From Nectonema munidae (Eukaryota; Nematomorpha; Nectonematoida; Nectonematidae): a stretch of DNA of 64,000 bases. The notes below the pieces were generated by a model. The model was not told where the DNA came from. It ran no database searches and saw nothing but the letters and a program-made list of their open reading frames with translations. The stretch is from NCBI GenBank assembly GCA_030549495.1, contig JAUIRK010000896.1:1099501-1163500 (forward strand). The letters run 5' to 3'. The first letter of the stretch is position 1. Each line of letters opens with the position of its first letter. The position numbers and the translations under genes are program-made. Below, one piece after another: positions 35,370 to 47,800 of the stretch.

Positions 35370-37373
35370 AAGATGTGTATTTTGAATAACTATTGCAAAA
35401 TAGAGTTTCCAATATATAAACCCAACTCCTGGTCGACCTTCATACTGCACTTAGCAGTGTGATGCTAAGGGAGCTCTCGTACCTTTAGAGCTGGCGCCTC
35501 TTTAGGTGATTTAGCCATAGACACTTTATGTTATGTCCTCCCCTTGATAACACTGGCAAATGACAGGAATCAATGGAGAGTCAGTCATATCTGAAAGTGA
35601 AGCAAATGCCGAGTAAATGGATGCTAGGATGACGACGACGTTAGTGAAGCAGTAGACTACTATACTTTATAATGCTCGAATCGAAAGATGCAAACTAGCG
35701 CAATGCTTCTAAAGAAGACACGAGCCGCCAAAGTTCAAAAATACTTAGACGTTAACCAATACATACAGAGCCAGTTTTTTAAATAAAACAAAGTGTTTTC
35801 ATAACAAAAGCTTTGCTCACTTCGTGAAATGGACGATTTCACAAAGGGGCTGTAAATACAGTCAGATCTGTATTTTGTTATTACAGTAGATATCAACTTT
35901 CATTCTTTACATAATATTTATAATCTCATTTTAAATTTAAAATTTTAATATCAAGTTAAATTTTAAATAAATAAAAATATGAGAATAACTCGAGCCTCAT
36001 TAAGTTGCCCGAGTAAAAGTCGAGTTCAATTTTTCCGAGTTTTTACGAGCCCTAAATGCAACCAAGCTGTTTATCGTTTTGATATATGATCTCTTAATTG
36101 TCATGCATGGCGTTTCTTATTTTTTTCCTTTCGAATTTCTTTACCATTAAAGCATGAGCGCACCCTGAAAGGGGGAGGAGAGGAAGGGGATGGGTGACAG
36201 CTCCCCTAATCTCATTCCAAGAAAGGGGCATCTAACTTATAAAAAATAGAAGACAAATTTACTTTTTTAAATTCCTATTTAGAAATAAAGCATTATCAAT
36301 TTTTGGCGCTTCCACCCTGGTTCTTCCTAATGAAAGAATGTACCCGTCATACTCAAGTTCCTTCCACTTGGCGAACTACTTGCGATCTTGCAGAAATTCT
36401 TGCGAGCAATTTTTGACGACCTCACAAATCCATTTGAATAGCTTTTTCATCATGACAATACATTCGTGTATTCTAATATACTTCTGGAAAAAGCGCTTTA
36501 AAACCTTGACCAGAATTTGTTTTAAAAGGTCTTAACACAAATTTAACACAAGATTCAAACAATATCTCTTTTTCTAATACCTGATGAAATAGGACTAGTG
36601 CATTCATTAAACAAAAATTTTTGCTTAGAAATACTTTTACATTTATACTTTACTATACTGTCTTTCAACTTTTTTATATGTAAAAACTTGATAAGATTTT
36701 TTTGCAGGCTACATATTCTAAATATCCCCTCTTCTGTCCCAATCACTATCCCAAGGTTTTCCAATTTCTGATTTAGCCTTACTCAAAAATCGAAACTTAT
36801 ATTTATTTGAGTGTTTCTTGTTTGCAAATAATGAAAAATAGCAAAATTATTTTGCTTAAAAACGTGATGTAACGCAAAAGCAAAGGACCGCTTAAAAAAA
36901 CAATATTAATAAGAAAAATAATGGAAGAAGTTGCCTGCACTAAGAATTGCTTGCATTAATCTTTTCCAATTACTAATTTATTATTTACATATCAGCACAA
37001 AATGTTGGACGATCTATAAACACTCATACCCACACATATCTTACACCACACGTATGCTACGTATAATCAACTTATTCATGTGAGCAATTTCTTGTGGAAC
37101 TATTTGTTGACTTTGTCTAGGTATTCAATTGGTTACTGCTATGCAATCACTAATTTTATTGGTTAGCAATACTACTTCACATTATCATATGCAGTGTGCA
37201 AGTAAAGCCCAAGTTGCAAGCAAATGCATGTTACCCACCCACCCATAGCCACTGCAGAATTTAAGCCCTTAAAACTGGAACTTGGCTGCCAAATACATTT
37301 GTCTTTTCAATGCTTTTGTAATTAAATACAAATTGGATACAATGGTATTTGTATTTTTAAATGCCTAGGTTTG
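35370..37373. other. Spacer, nothing recognised
   Basis: About 2 kb. A patch of higher GC at 35,450-35,640 and open frames at 36,338-36,535 and 36,555-36,764 have no identifiable motif. Confidence 0.5.
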
Positions 37374-37534
37374 GTGTGATGCTTGGTTAATAATCCGACC
37401 TCTACGGTTACAGCAATAATCAGGTCGGATTAAGAAATGTCTGATTAAAAATATTTAAAAAAATCAATGAATCTTATTATTCACTGGAAAAAAGTGTCGA
37501 ATGGTAAATTGTCGGATTAGAAGATCATCACTGT
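37374..37534. mobile_element. Possible pogo/Tigger-type MITE (~160 bp)
   Basis: The left end (GTGATGCTTGGTTAATAATCCGAC) and right end, read inverted (CAGTGATGATCTTC, TAATCCGAC), share GTGATG and TAATCCGAC at matching distances, and TA follows the right end. The interior repeats GTCGGATTA. No coding capacity. The left terminus is imperfect. Confidence 0.4.
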
Positions 37535-38139
37535 ATTGGTATTTATAAATGCAGTGTGTAAAATGTATTGATAAATAGAAGACAATGACGTATCATATCA
37601 TGCATGGGAGAATATCAATAAAAGCACCTCAAAATTCACTCTGGAGAATTTTCGTTTATCAGAGAAACTGAGCTATAACCAGTGTGTATATCAAAATGAT
37701 TATCAACCTTTTTTTTATAACAAAGAGGCAGATTATGAACCAGCATTGCACTAGAGAGCCGCACCAAAACCGTAAAATCAGTTCTTATAAAAAGTGTTTT
37801 TTAAAGTAACTCTGAAATATTATTCTATTTACTTAAACTGAATCCAAATTGCGGCATATACTATATCATAAACTTAATAAATCATATTATTCATAAATAA
37901 TAATAAATCAATAAATTTGCGAAATTTGGACTGTTTTAATTAATATGATATTGTCAGCCTATGTTTCCTTCATCTTTGCTATGTGGGCCGCGAAAAAAAG
38001 AGGTTTCATAAGTCATCTACACTAGCCCACTGTATGAAAATACATGCAGTACACACTCTGCTACCTTAGCGAATAATATGAATTTTATTTCCAATTCATA
38101 ACAAAGTTAAATCTCACATTTTTTCTTTTCAATTTTATA
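37535..38139. other. Spacer, nothing recognised
   Basis: No supported feature. Confidence 0.5.
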
Positions 38140-38144
38140 TTAGG

Positions 38145-38225
38145 ACTTGTTTGGCTTGTAAGTACACTTTTCATATTACTTTATTTGTTATAAGGCTGAA
38201 TTTCAGACACAAATACTTTGAAAAT
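38145..38225 (+). repeat. Dispersed repeat, copy 1
   Basis: CTTGTTTGGCTTGTAAGTA, then CTTTTCATATTACTTTATTTG, GCTGAATTTCAGACA. It aligns over about 80 bases with 40,055-40,137. Class unknown. Confidence 0.6.
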
Positions 38226-39229
38226 AAAATTTAAAAATTATAAAAAAAGCCCCCCCCCCCATAATTTTAAGGATGTGGGCTCCTGGACTAAATGTCCATA
38301 AAGATTTCACACCTGATTGATATAATCAAAAGGATAGTGAATGGAAAATAGTGTGACTTACTATGGCGGACCCCTAATAAAGGGATAAAGGCTAAGAAGA
38401 AGTGTGACTTACTATTATTGAATCAGAATTTTCTTAGAAAATTAATTCAAAGGCAGATCAATATTAGAATCAAGGCTATCATTAATATAAAAGAATACCG
38501 AAGGCCAGAAATAAATTGTTAGTACTAAATAAAAATTCAACCAATCACATTTTCCAAAAATCTTGGTATTGAGAATTGACCAATTATAGGAGGCGCGATG
38601 TGACCAAAGGGCAAAGGCACAATAAGAAAGCACACATACACACATATTCAAATTTAGATGTATGTATTGAATTAAGGCCAACTCTTATCGTATGGAGTTT
38701 ATTTACATTCGAAGTCTATCAATGTTCACATTTAACTACGTTTATAACAAGGATGTGCACATCAAATTGAGCCTGACATAGAGGTCGCTCACTGCCATAC
38801 TCCTTCATCGTGACAGTAGTTCCATCTTTGAGTCAATATAATTTATAGATCCCGATTATGAAGAGATAATGAGACCAATACTTGAATAAATTTCACTCTT
38901 ATTGACTACATAAATAACTCTTTACTAGTTCACGAACATCAAGATAAAAGTTTCTATTACAATGAATATAATATTTAGAAATCACTTCAATGATAAGATT
39001 AAAAATAAAACACAATCTTAAAGATAAGATTGAAAAAAACATAAGTAGAATAAGGTGTAAAAAAGGATTCAAAAAATAATTTATGTTAAATATTTGAATC
39101 AGAATTATATATAATCCTCAAATTAAAATTTACAGATAATTTTTTAGCGGGCTTACTATTTTTTATTTAACGAAAAAATGTTAAAAATAATCAGGTAAAG
39201 TAAAAAGCTATTTTCCGTTCTGCTAGGGT
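38226..39229. other. Spacer
   Basis: A C10 run lies near 38,251-38,260. Open frames at 38,442-38,770 show no motif. Nothing else recognised. Confidence 0.5.
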
Positions 39230-39860
39230 TAAACAAACTACCAAAATAGTACAAAAGACGTGTTAGCCGCCCTTCATAAGACTAAGACCAGAAAAGCACC
39301 AGGACCTAACTAGTATACGCCACTATTTAACTAACAAATATCTTTAACTTCTCTGTCAATGCAAACGTTATTCCACGCATGAAAAAAATTAAGGCATAAT
39401 ACCTATCCTTAAACCTGAAAAAGATAAAAACACAAGCACAACATATAGACCTATTTCACTACTCTCTTCAAAAGCAAAATTACTGGAAAAAATAATTTAA
39501 AAAAATATACAAAGAGACACATCACATCTACAAGCATTCTTTCAATTTTCAAGCTTTCTCAATCTACAGCAATCTACATGGTTTCAAAGAAAGGCACTTC
39601 ATTGCCAAAAGATCAAATGACAAAAAAAGTTCCATCAAACAATCACAACACTAGACCTAACAGTAGCATTCAACACAATCAACATTAATACGCTCTAAGA
39701 AACTCGTAAAACAAATAAACTCCCAATATATCATCAGTACATCACATATAAGACCTCCACATTTAGGCGTACTGCAAAGTATCTGAAAATAGTCAAGTCT
39801 AACTAATTACATGCGTCGATGACATTACACCATCACATAAACTAGCCCATATATTAAATT
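39230..39860 (+). mobile_element. LINE fragment (reverse transcriptase N-terminal half)
   Basis: Broken translations read KTRKAPGPN near 39,280, IIPILKPEKDKNT near 39,395-39,435 and TYRPISLLSSKAKLLEKII near 39,440-39,500, followed by a QSTWFQRKALH-like segment near 39,565. This order is that of Jockey/I-like RT. Many frame changes; both ends lost. Confidence 0.7.
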
Positions 39861-40054
39861 AGCTGAAGACAAATGCATGCATTTCGTGCACGTTATACGA
39901 GAGCCCGTTTTAAAAACTATAATAAGGTGATATATTATAGTTTAGAGTTACAGAAGGGGCGCCACCCCTCCCCACCCCTGAATATGATTTCAAGGGGTAA
40001 AAAGCCTTAGATCCACCAATATTGAATTTTTTAAATTTCTTTTTTATATCAATA

Positions 40055-40137
40055 AAAAACTTGTTTTGCTTGTGAGTAGATTTTTCATATGACTTTACTT
40101 GTTTTCCGGTTGAATTTCAGACAAATTCTTTTAAAAA
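40055..40137 (+). repeat. Dispersed repeat, copy 2
   Basis: CTTGTTTTGCTTGTGAGTAG, CATATGACTTTACTTGTTTT, GGTTGAATTTCAGACA. Homologous to 38,145-38,225 in the same orientation. Confidence 0.6.
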
Positions 40138-40255
40138 TACCGAGAATTTAAAGGGATAGGAGTTAGATTCAGTTTTTTTAAATTATATATATATTATTTA
40201 TAGATTAAGAAAGTTGAAGAAGGGGGTGACAAAATATATTCTAGGCAATAGGGAG

Positions 40256-40528
40256 CAGGGCCGGCCTTAGGCCACTACAACCTATGCGGCCGCAGTGGGA
40301 CGGGCGCTTCTAATTTTTCATTTTGATGATATATTGTATGATTTTGCGAAATGCAAGGTTCACAAAGTAAAGTTACTTTGATCGTCATTTTGTGTTAATA
40401 AAAAAGTAATAAAACAAATCCTTTTTTTTCAAAATCTTATTTCTCACTTTTAATCTTTTTTCCTACCCACACTGGGCTCCGCGCAATCCATTTTGCATAG
40501 GGAACCGCGAACACTAGAGCCGGCCCTG
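40256..40528 (-). mobile_element. GC-ended hAT-type MITE, copy 2
   Basis: 273 bp from CAGGGCCGGCC to GCCGGCCCTG, inverted relative to copy 1 at 27,564-27,840. Flanks ATAGGGAG (40,248-40,255) and ATAGAAAG (40,529-40,536) agree at 6 of 8 bases. No coding capacity. Confidence 0.88.
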
Positions 40529-40939
40529 ATAGAAAGGCTCAGCACAAACACCCTACCACATCCTTATCGACAGGCTTCGTTAAAGAAAAAATAGTTGAGT
40601 AATAATTATACATCAATTTTTTTATATAAAATTACGGTCTAGTATTAAAATGATTATTAATCAAAAACGGAAATTGTAGGAATTGTGATTTTTCTAAGTA
40701 TGAGCATATTGTGAGGAAATTTACTACCCTTTCCGATACTTCGAAATAAATAGAACTCTGATAGGTTGAATAAACATGGATGGTGAGCATTTAAAATCTC
40801 AAACGTTTAAACCTTCATATTTAATTTTGCCTGTTATATATTATTTAAATTTCGAAAATGAAAATCAGTTGTTTAGAATTTTTAAAGAATTTTTCTTAAT
40901 AAATTAATGATATTGTAAAAATATTCAATCTCCTAACAA

Positions 40940-42073
40940 CAGGCCCGTCGTCATGGGGGGGGGGGGGGGGGGGGGCCGTGCCCCCCCCCCCAATTCTGAC
41001 TTGTGCCCCCCCCCCCCCCAAAATGGGGCACGAAAAAACGGAACTCAAAACTACTATTACAACAAAGCAATTAAAAAAGTTGGAAAAACCATAACAATAC
41101 ATTTGATCAGACATTCTATTGCTTTTATTTTTAAATTTCGGCTAAACTTAAAGATGCAGTCGTGCTTTCTGTTGTTGGACACACGTCTGAAGATCATGCT
41201 TCGAATGAGGCAGCAATGCAGAAGCGCATTTTGGTTGAAAAGCTTGACATTTGCATGGGGGAATTAAGTAGACGGTTTTCGGAACGAAACTGTGCTCTCT
41301 CCACGTCCATTTCCAACCTCTGGCCCGAAAACGAAGGCTTTCTTGATGTTGATAAAGTTCAAAAACTTGCAGAGCTCATTTAATTATATCCACAGTCATC
41401 TTTGTTTGCAGCGGAATGCTTTGTAGGCCAAAAATCTGATCCTCAAAGAGTTTGATGTCACCATGCACAAAGACATGGAAGATATCTGTTCGTTATTTTA
41501 TCCCTTCAGAACGGGATTCTCGTTAATTTACCAACTGTACTCAGCTGCACTTACCTTTGGTACCAGTACCGCTGTGTGTGAAGCATCCTTTTCCACACTA
41601 ACGAGAGTGCTGACACCCTATAGACGATCCATGACGCATCAGCGGAAAAGCAACCTTGTCCTCCTGTCGTTTTTGCGCGAATACACAAAGATTCTAGATT
41701 TTGATGAAGTATTGAAAGACTTTGCAAAAAATAATCGAAAAATTCAGCTGTATTAGAAAGAAGTGATGTTCTATGCTGCAACTTGTTCCTTTTTTATATA
41801 TTTTGAGCTTGTAAATAAATAACTGTTTGCTACTTTCAGATTCTGGGTTTGTTTTTACAATTTTACTGATTAGATTAAAATTACTAGTAACATGCTTTGG
41901 GGTTTATTCTGATATCTTTGGTTTCGTCCACCTGTTAACTGTCCGTCTGTGAGTGAGCATAGCTGTTGAAGCGGACGTTACGTATTTTTTCACTCCCTTA
42001 ATAACTAAATTAGTGCCCCAAAATTTTTATGCGTGCCCCCCCCCCCTGGACAAGTGTCCTGGCGACGGGCCTG
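40940..42073 (+). mobile_element. Internally deleted hAT with perfect 8-bp target duplication
   Basis: 1,134 bp. Terminal repeats CAGGCCCGTCGTCA and, inverted, CAGGCCCGTCGCCA. Perfect duplication CCTAACAA at 40,932-40,939 and 42,074-42,081. Just inside the left end is a run of 21 G (40,955-40,975), then C11 and C14 runs; a C11 run lies near the right end (42,036-42,046). The interior keeps only the C-terminal part of a transposase. Confidence 0.95.
41162..41756 (+). pseudogene. hAT transposase C-terminal remnant (ZMYM1-like)
   Basis: Two frames: 41,162-41,383 (73 residues, ending in PENEGFLDVDKVQKLAELI) and 41,463-41,756 (97 residues). The second holds the hAT dimerisation motif: TFGTSTAVCEASFSTLTRVL, then PYRRSMTHQRKSNLVLLSF. 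This matches ZMYM1-type hAT proteins. The zinc finger and most catalytic residues are absent, so the element could move only with help from a full copy elsewhere. Confidence 0.85.
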
Positions 42074-43717
42074 CCTAACAATCAATGCTATATTATATAA
42101 TTTTGAGTTATAGGCTTCTTTTTGGGGACCCTTAAAATTTACAGATTTAAACAAATAAAAAATTTTGTTAGTGATATAAATATTCAATAAACTTATTAAG
42201 TTTCAAAATTTTTATGAGCAATATTACAGTAGTTTTTCAAAATTAGCAAAGAAAAATGTTCAGGTTTCAGGTGAAAGCAATGCCAATTTTTTCCATGTCT
42301 TATCCAACAATGGCAATTCTCCAACGGACAATATTCCGAATAGCAATTTTCTCACTAACAATTTTCCAAGCACTAGGAAGGAACAGAAACCTAATGTTTT
42401 GATTTATATTATGATCTCAGATAGCTTTCAGAAATCTTAAATTTTTCAACCACCCCATTTTTAATGCTACGTACGGGTCTGCAAAAACTCGATTTAAAGA
42501 AAATATTACTAACAGATATTTTAATAATATCACAATTTAGCTTCCAATTTTAGATGATGATAATTAGTTGTTATAATAATGGCATTTGCGTAACAAAAAG
42601 AGGGTAAGGATAAAAAATGAGTCATTTATCAAATTACAAAATTATAAAACTTTATTTGACAGTTTTAAAATTGTATAATAGGTTTAATTATCTTAATGAT
42701 TTCACTAAAAATTATTAGCATAATTTTACAAACTTACATTTTGTATCAGTAATTGGTAATGACGTAAAATTATAATAGGAAATTTTAACAGAGTTGGTAA
42801 AGGTAAATAAATGAATAATAAAATAAAAAATATAGGAGTGAATTGCTAGCTTTTTAAATTCTATTTTATTTTTTATATTTAGTTTTTATTTAGCTAATTT
42901 ATCTTCAGGTACATATAATTTTTCTACTATTTATCATACCAAAAATAAACTAGATTCGTATTTACAAATTATGTTGAACATATTTTTTCTTTTCAAAGTA
43001 TTAAAAGTTCTTTACACAAGTTGAAATGTAGAAACTTTAATTAAAATTAACAAATGCATCAAGTGACTTAAAGATTAGTGGTCTGGCAAGATCACGGGAG
43101 GGAAAAATAAGCAATAGTATATAAAGTATACAGCGCATATGTGGTTTTGCGATACTACTATATATCTTTTTAAAAATATTTATGAAATTAAAAAATTTTA
43201 CTTCGAATCAAAAAATTTTATAAAATTTTGCACACTCTATTAGAATACCCTTAAATTTTGTCAGGTAGAAGAATGAAAAACATTTTTATACTCTTTTTAA
43301 TGTGAATTATATCAACTTAGATTTATTTCTTAAAAAAGAAAATTAAAAAATTATTTAGATCTTTATAAAGTTTCACTGTGCTTTTTTATTAAATTTTGTC
43401 ATTTTTTGTAAGGAAAACATTTGCAATGTAACGCACTCAATTATCTTTTTCATAAAACTCTCCAGATATCTCTTTTATTATTATTTGTAGTTTCTACTGA
43501 AATGAAATCTTCTTCATTTATGGAATTATTAACAGATTTGTCAAAAGTAATAAAATCTTACCAATTCACATATTTTAATAAAACCACATTTGTTAAAATA
43601 AAAGAAATTGTGTTTGATTTTAGAGAATCCCTTTAACTTTTTATCTAAATAATTGCATTCAAAATATTAATCCCTTTAGAAATATCGTTTGCTTATTCAA
43701 TTTCATTTGTTATCATT
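42074..43717. other. AT-rich spacer
   Basis: Very AT-rich. A 71-residue frame (43,421-43,636) has no motif. Nothing else recognised. Confidence 0.55.
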
Positions 43718-43724
43718 AATACAT

Positions 43725-43866
43725 CGGCAGATGGCCTAGTGGTATGAGGGTGGGGTGTGATCCAGATGGTAGGTTTCGATTATTATCAATCGACCATCTG
43801 TCTAACTATGGAAGATTATTCTCCCTATGGATGCGATATCGACATAAAAAATAAATAAATAAAAAA
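43725..43866 (+). repeat. SINE2 copy 2, with target duplication
   Basis: The tRNA-like head begins GGCAGATGGCCTAGTGG (A box), the body matches 14,210-14,375, and it ends in an (AAAT)n tail. AATACAT flanks it at 43,718-43,724 and 43,867-43,873. Confidence 0.8.
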
Positions 43867-43943
43867 AATACATGTTTCATCACTTTGATTCGATAAAATA
43901 ATTTAGAGTTTTTAATAATATCCATATCCATAGTGGTTGGGTG

Positions 43944-44129
43944 AAAAATGTTCAAATCAAAAAATATTTATTCTTTTAAAATATATCGTTGGATCCCGTT
44001 GCCTTTAGAATAGAAAGATAAACATAGTCTCTAATAATTTTTAACAAATTATGCATATACGAAACTAAAAGAAGGGGAGCCAACGATATATTTAAAAAGA
44101 ATAAATATTTTTTGATTTGAACATTTTTT
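43944..44129. repeat. Foldback repeat with ~50-bp arms
   Basis: Arm AAAAATGTTCAAATCAAAAA ... TATATCGTTGG (43,944-43,993) returns inverted as CCAACGATATATTTAAAAAG ... AACATTTTT (44,080-44,129), nearly perfect, around an ~85-base centre. MITE-like; class unknown. Confidence 0.8.
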
Positions 44130-44618
44130 GATTCTTTGATTACAGAATTTTATTTTGATTATTTGACAAAGATATTATTTTAAATTGTGCGAATTGCAAA
44201 ATATAGGTAATAATTTTTGTAACATCGTATGAGGTAGCAAAATATGAACAGAAAGTTTCATATTTTTTCATTTTTAAATAATTTTTTTCGATTCTTTGAT
44301 TAGACATCTTATTTTAATTATTTTGATAAATATATTATATAAAATTACTTTTCTAACATCCTCTCCACTAATGAGCTATATCAAATCTTACATCTAGCAA
44401 AATATAACATTGTCTCCCTAATCATTTGTACATGGAATAGAAACCATCGTAGTATAGAGGTTAGAGATGGATCATCGTAGTATACAAGTTGGATATATAT
44501 ATATATTTGTTTCGAAAAATTATTATAATTTACAAAATTATATTTTGTGTAAAGTATAAATTATACCAGTCGTATGTCAAATTTAGGAAGTAAATTATAT
44601 AAACGTTCGAACGGGTGA
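44130..44618. other. AT-rich spacer with an imperfect direct repeat
   Basis: GATTCTTTGATTACAGAATT (44,130 on) recurs as GATTCTTTGATTAGACATCT (44,290 on), with similar text for about 50 bases. A (TA)n run lies near 44,492-44,504. Confidence 0.55.
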
Positions 44619-44647
44619 GACTTTTTACCCAAATACACCCAAATATA
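44619..44647 (+). repeat. 29-bp inverted repeat, left copy
   Basis: Begins GACTTTTTACCC and ends CACCCAAATATA. Perfect reverse complement at 54,827-54,855. Weaker similarity continues ~12 bases outward (left TTCGAACGGGTGA, right inverted TTCAAGCGGTAG). Confidence 0.9.
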
Positions 44648-44870
44648 CCAAATACACCCAAACAGATGAAAATAAATTTAAATATTCAAAGAATAAGTTA
44701 AATATACAAAGAAAAATTATTCTCAGGATAAAGGGTAGGTAGGTAGGTAGGTGGATTTCAAAGCACTTTCCAGCGTGAGCTGATATGCTCGCGTAAGCTT
44801 GAGAGTTGGTTAAGGAAGATGCAGATGTTGGTAGAGATAGGTTGTCCTAAAAGTAGAAGAGAAAAGCAGA

Positions 44871-47800
44871 TTAGTTTGTTATAGGGTTATCGACGGTGGT
44901 GAGAGTTGTTTCAATGGTGTCAATGACGGTTGCTAGGGATTTTAGTAGTGTTGGGTGTAACAGAAGATCTGAGAGTGTTGTTGGAGATCTGTTAAGTAAA
45001 GAAAGGCAGCGAAATAGAAGATCTTGGCGATGATAAGAGAAGATTTGACATGTGAATATGAGGTGGTATGGCGTTTCTATTGTGTCGCATCCGAAACGAC
45101 AGTATGGATTTTCGCTTACTTTAATTCGGAAAAGATATGCTTTGCATGGGCAATGGCCTGATAGCCAACGAATGGTTGAACGAGGTGGTGTAAATTTTTT
45201 GTTTTTGAAAGTTGTGTGAATTGTGCTGATGTGTGGTAAAGAGGAGATTAGTGCATTTTGAGATGAAGATATGGACATCTGCCATTCTTCTAGAGTGGAT
45301 AAGTGAATGTGTGTTAGAAAGGTTTTGAGCGGTAGGGAGTTGAGAGGAATGTGGGAGGTTAGGTGTAAGTTTGAGGCTAAGTAGTCTACGAGGGAGTTTT
45401 CTGGTATGTTTAGATGAGCAGGGCACCAACATAGGTGTATGTGGAAATGTTTTGTAAGATTGATTAGGGAGGAGGCGAGTTGAAAGGAGGGAAATGGGAT
45501 GTTGTGTGATAGAGAGAGATCGTGGATTATGTTTTGTGCATCGGTATAGAAATGGATGGTAGTAAAGTGGGGAAGGAAGTGGTTAATGATGTTAGTGATC
45601 GTAGTGCAGGCGTGTAAAAGGCTAAAGATTTCGCATTCGAGGATGAGAGTAAAGGATTTAATTGGGATCGATGGGTGTAAAAGGGGCTAGTGGAAGAGCC
45701 TTTGAAGAAGGCGTAAGCAAAGGAGGTACTTAGGGACTTCTTTGAGGCGTCTGTGAAGATGCGTAAGGAGGTTGGTGAAGAAGTAGAGCGAAGGTATGAA
45801 ATTGATTGTTTTGCAAAAAATTTATTTTTGCATATGGATGTTTTGAGAGAGTTTTGTGCAGATGGGTGAGTTAAAAGAGATGGGTGTATCGAGGGATGAA
45901 CTAGGTAGTTAGCAATATTTGGAGCGTATTTTGCTAATAGATGTGAGTAGAAAGAATAGGATGGAGTATTGTGGTGGGGTGTGATCGGATGAAATGGGGG
46001 AATTAAGTTGTTGTATGTCAAGATGAAGCGCTTAATAATAGTTTTTTTAAGTTGAAGTTGTAATGGTAGGGTGTTAGTTAGAATTTCTAGGCATTGTGTG
46101 GAAGTAGTACGATATGCGTTGGTGATGCAAAGTAGACAGAGACGGTGTATCTTGTTAAGAAAATGTATGGTTGTGGGGTGTTTTAAGGAGATGCCCCAGG
46201 AAAGAATTCCGTATTGAATTACTGGTAGGATTAAGGATATGTATATGTATTTGGTGTGTTTGGGACGGAGGCCCCATTTATAAGAGATAGCGCTTTTAAG
46301 TGAAAAAAGGGTGACTGAGAGTTTTTGGTATATTTTTTTAAAGTGTATTGAAAATTTTAGGTTGGACTGAAGGTTTAGTCCTAGATATTTGATAGTCTTT
46401 GATGCAGTTATAGAAGTAGAGGTATTTAAATGAAGGGGTAAATGTTCTATGCGTCTGCGTGTAAAGTGAATGAGGTTTGTTTTGCTGGAGTTAAAGAATA
46501 TCTTATGTGTGTTTGCTCTTTCTTGTAGCCTTAGTAGAAATGAAGAGGATTTGGTGAGGTTTTCTTGTTGAGAGTTACTGGTGAAAGTGAATAATATGTC
46601 GTCTGAAAAACATTGGGAGAAATCAGTGTTGGTGTTGATTAGATCGAGAAGCGGGTCTATGAGAACTAGCCAGAGGATATCAGAAAGACATCCTCCTTGG
46701 GGAGTCGAGAGGGTTAGCTTATGGATGCAAAGGGAAGCGCGATGTCGGAAAATGAGACAGCGGTTTGAAAGGTATGAGCTTATAAATTTGATGATGTAAG
46801 GAGGAAATGATTTGTGTGCAAGGTTAGTGATGATGGCAGGATGCCAGGCTGAGTTGAAAGCGTTGTTTATGTCTAAGAAGATTGTAGAAGAAATTTTCTG
46901 AGTAGAAAGAGAAGAGTCAAGGTAGGTGGTTAGACGCGATAGTGCTGTTTCCGTATTTTTGTTGGGAAGGTATGCAAATTGCGTGTGATGAATGAGGTTA
47001 CGGGATAGGATGTAGTCTACTAGACGTTTGCGAATGATTTTTTCGAAAAGTTTGCCTAGTATGGGTAGTAGAGTGATTGGTCGCTAATTTTGAATGAGGC
47101 TTGAATCTTTATTGGGTTTAGGAATGAGTATGAGTTTGCCGATTTTCCAAACGTTGGGGAAATGTGAATGAGTAAGGCATGCATTGAAAATAAGGAGTAA
47201 ATGTTTGTTTAGAATGTGTATTGATTTTTTAATATGTTTGGGTGAGATATGGTCGTAGCTAGATGAGGTATTTATTTCAAGAGCGTTTACTGCTATGTTT
47301 AATTCATTTAGTGTGATTGGAGAAAAAATAGGGTTTTGGATGGAGTGAATGATGTTTTTAGAGTGTTCTCGAATTGTGTGGTGAAAGGGGAGATCAGAAG
47401 AGGGAGAGTCGGGGGGAAAGATTGTCGATAGAAATGGAGGGTTGTAGTGTGTTGTATGATCGGATGAGCAGGGAAGTATTGTTTCGGGGAGAATAGATGG
47501 TTTTTTCTTTTTAGTTAGCCTATTGATGATGTTCCATGGGTTGTTTGAGTGTTGGCTGGTGAATTTTACCCATGAGTTCTTTTTAGCTTGAAGTATTGCC
47601 TGTCTGTATTCTTTTTTAACAATAGAATGGATTGAGATGATTAAGGGAGTAGGAGATTTTCGTAGGGTTTTGATAATTCGTTTTAGATTGTTTTTTATTG
47701 CATTCAACTCGGGTGTCCAGAAATAGGCACGTTTTCTTTTAGGAAATGGGTTGATAGGAGTGGAGGATAAGATGGAGTGTGAGACATGATCATTGAGAGA

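Noticed and set aside
44734-44753. CRISPR-like or telomere-like tandem GGTA repeat
   Set aside because: It is the tetranucleotide tail of LINE B, in the expected place after the 3' stem region.
46581-46799. 72-residue plus-strand frame
   Set aside because: Antisense shadow of the LINE B reverse transcriptase.
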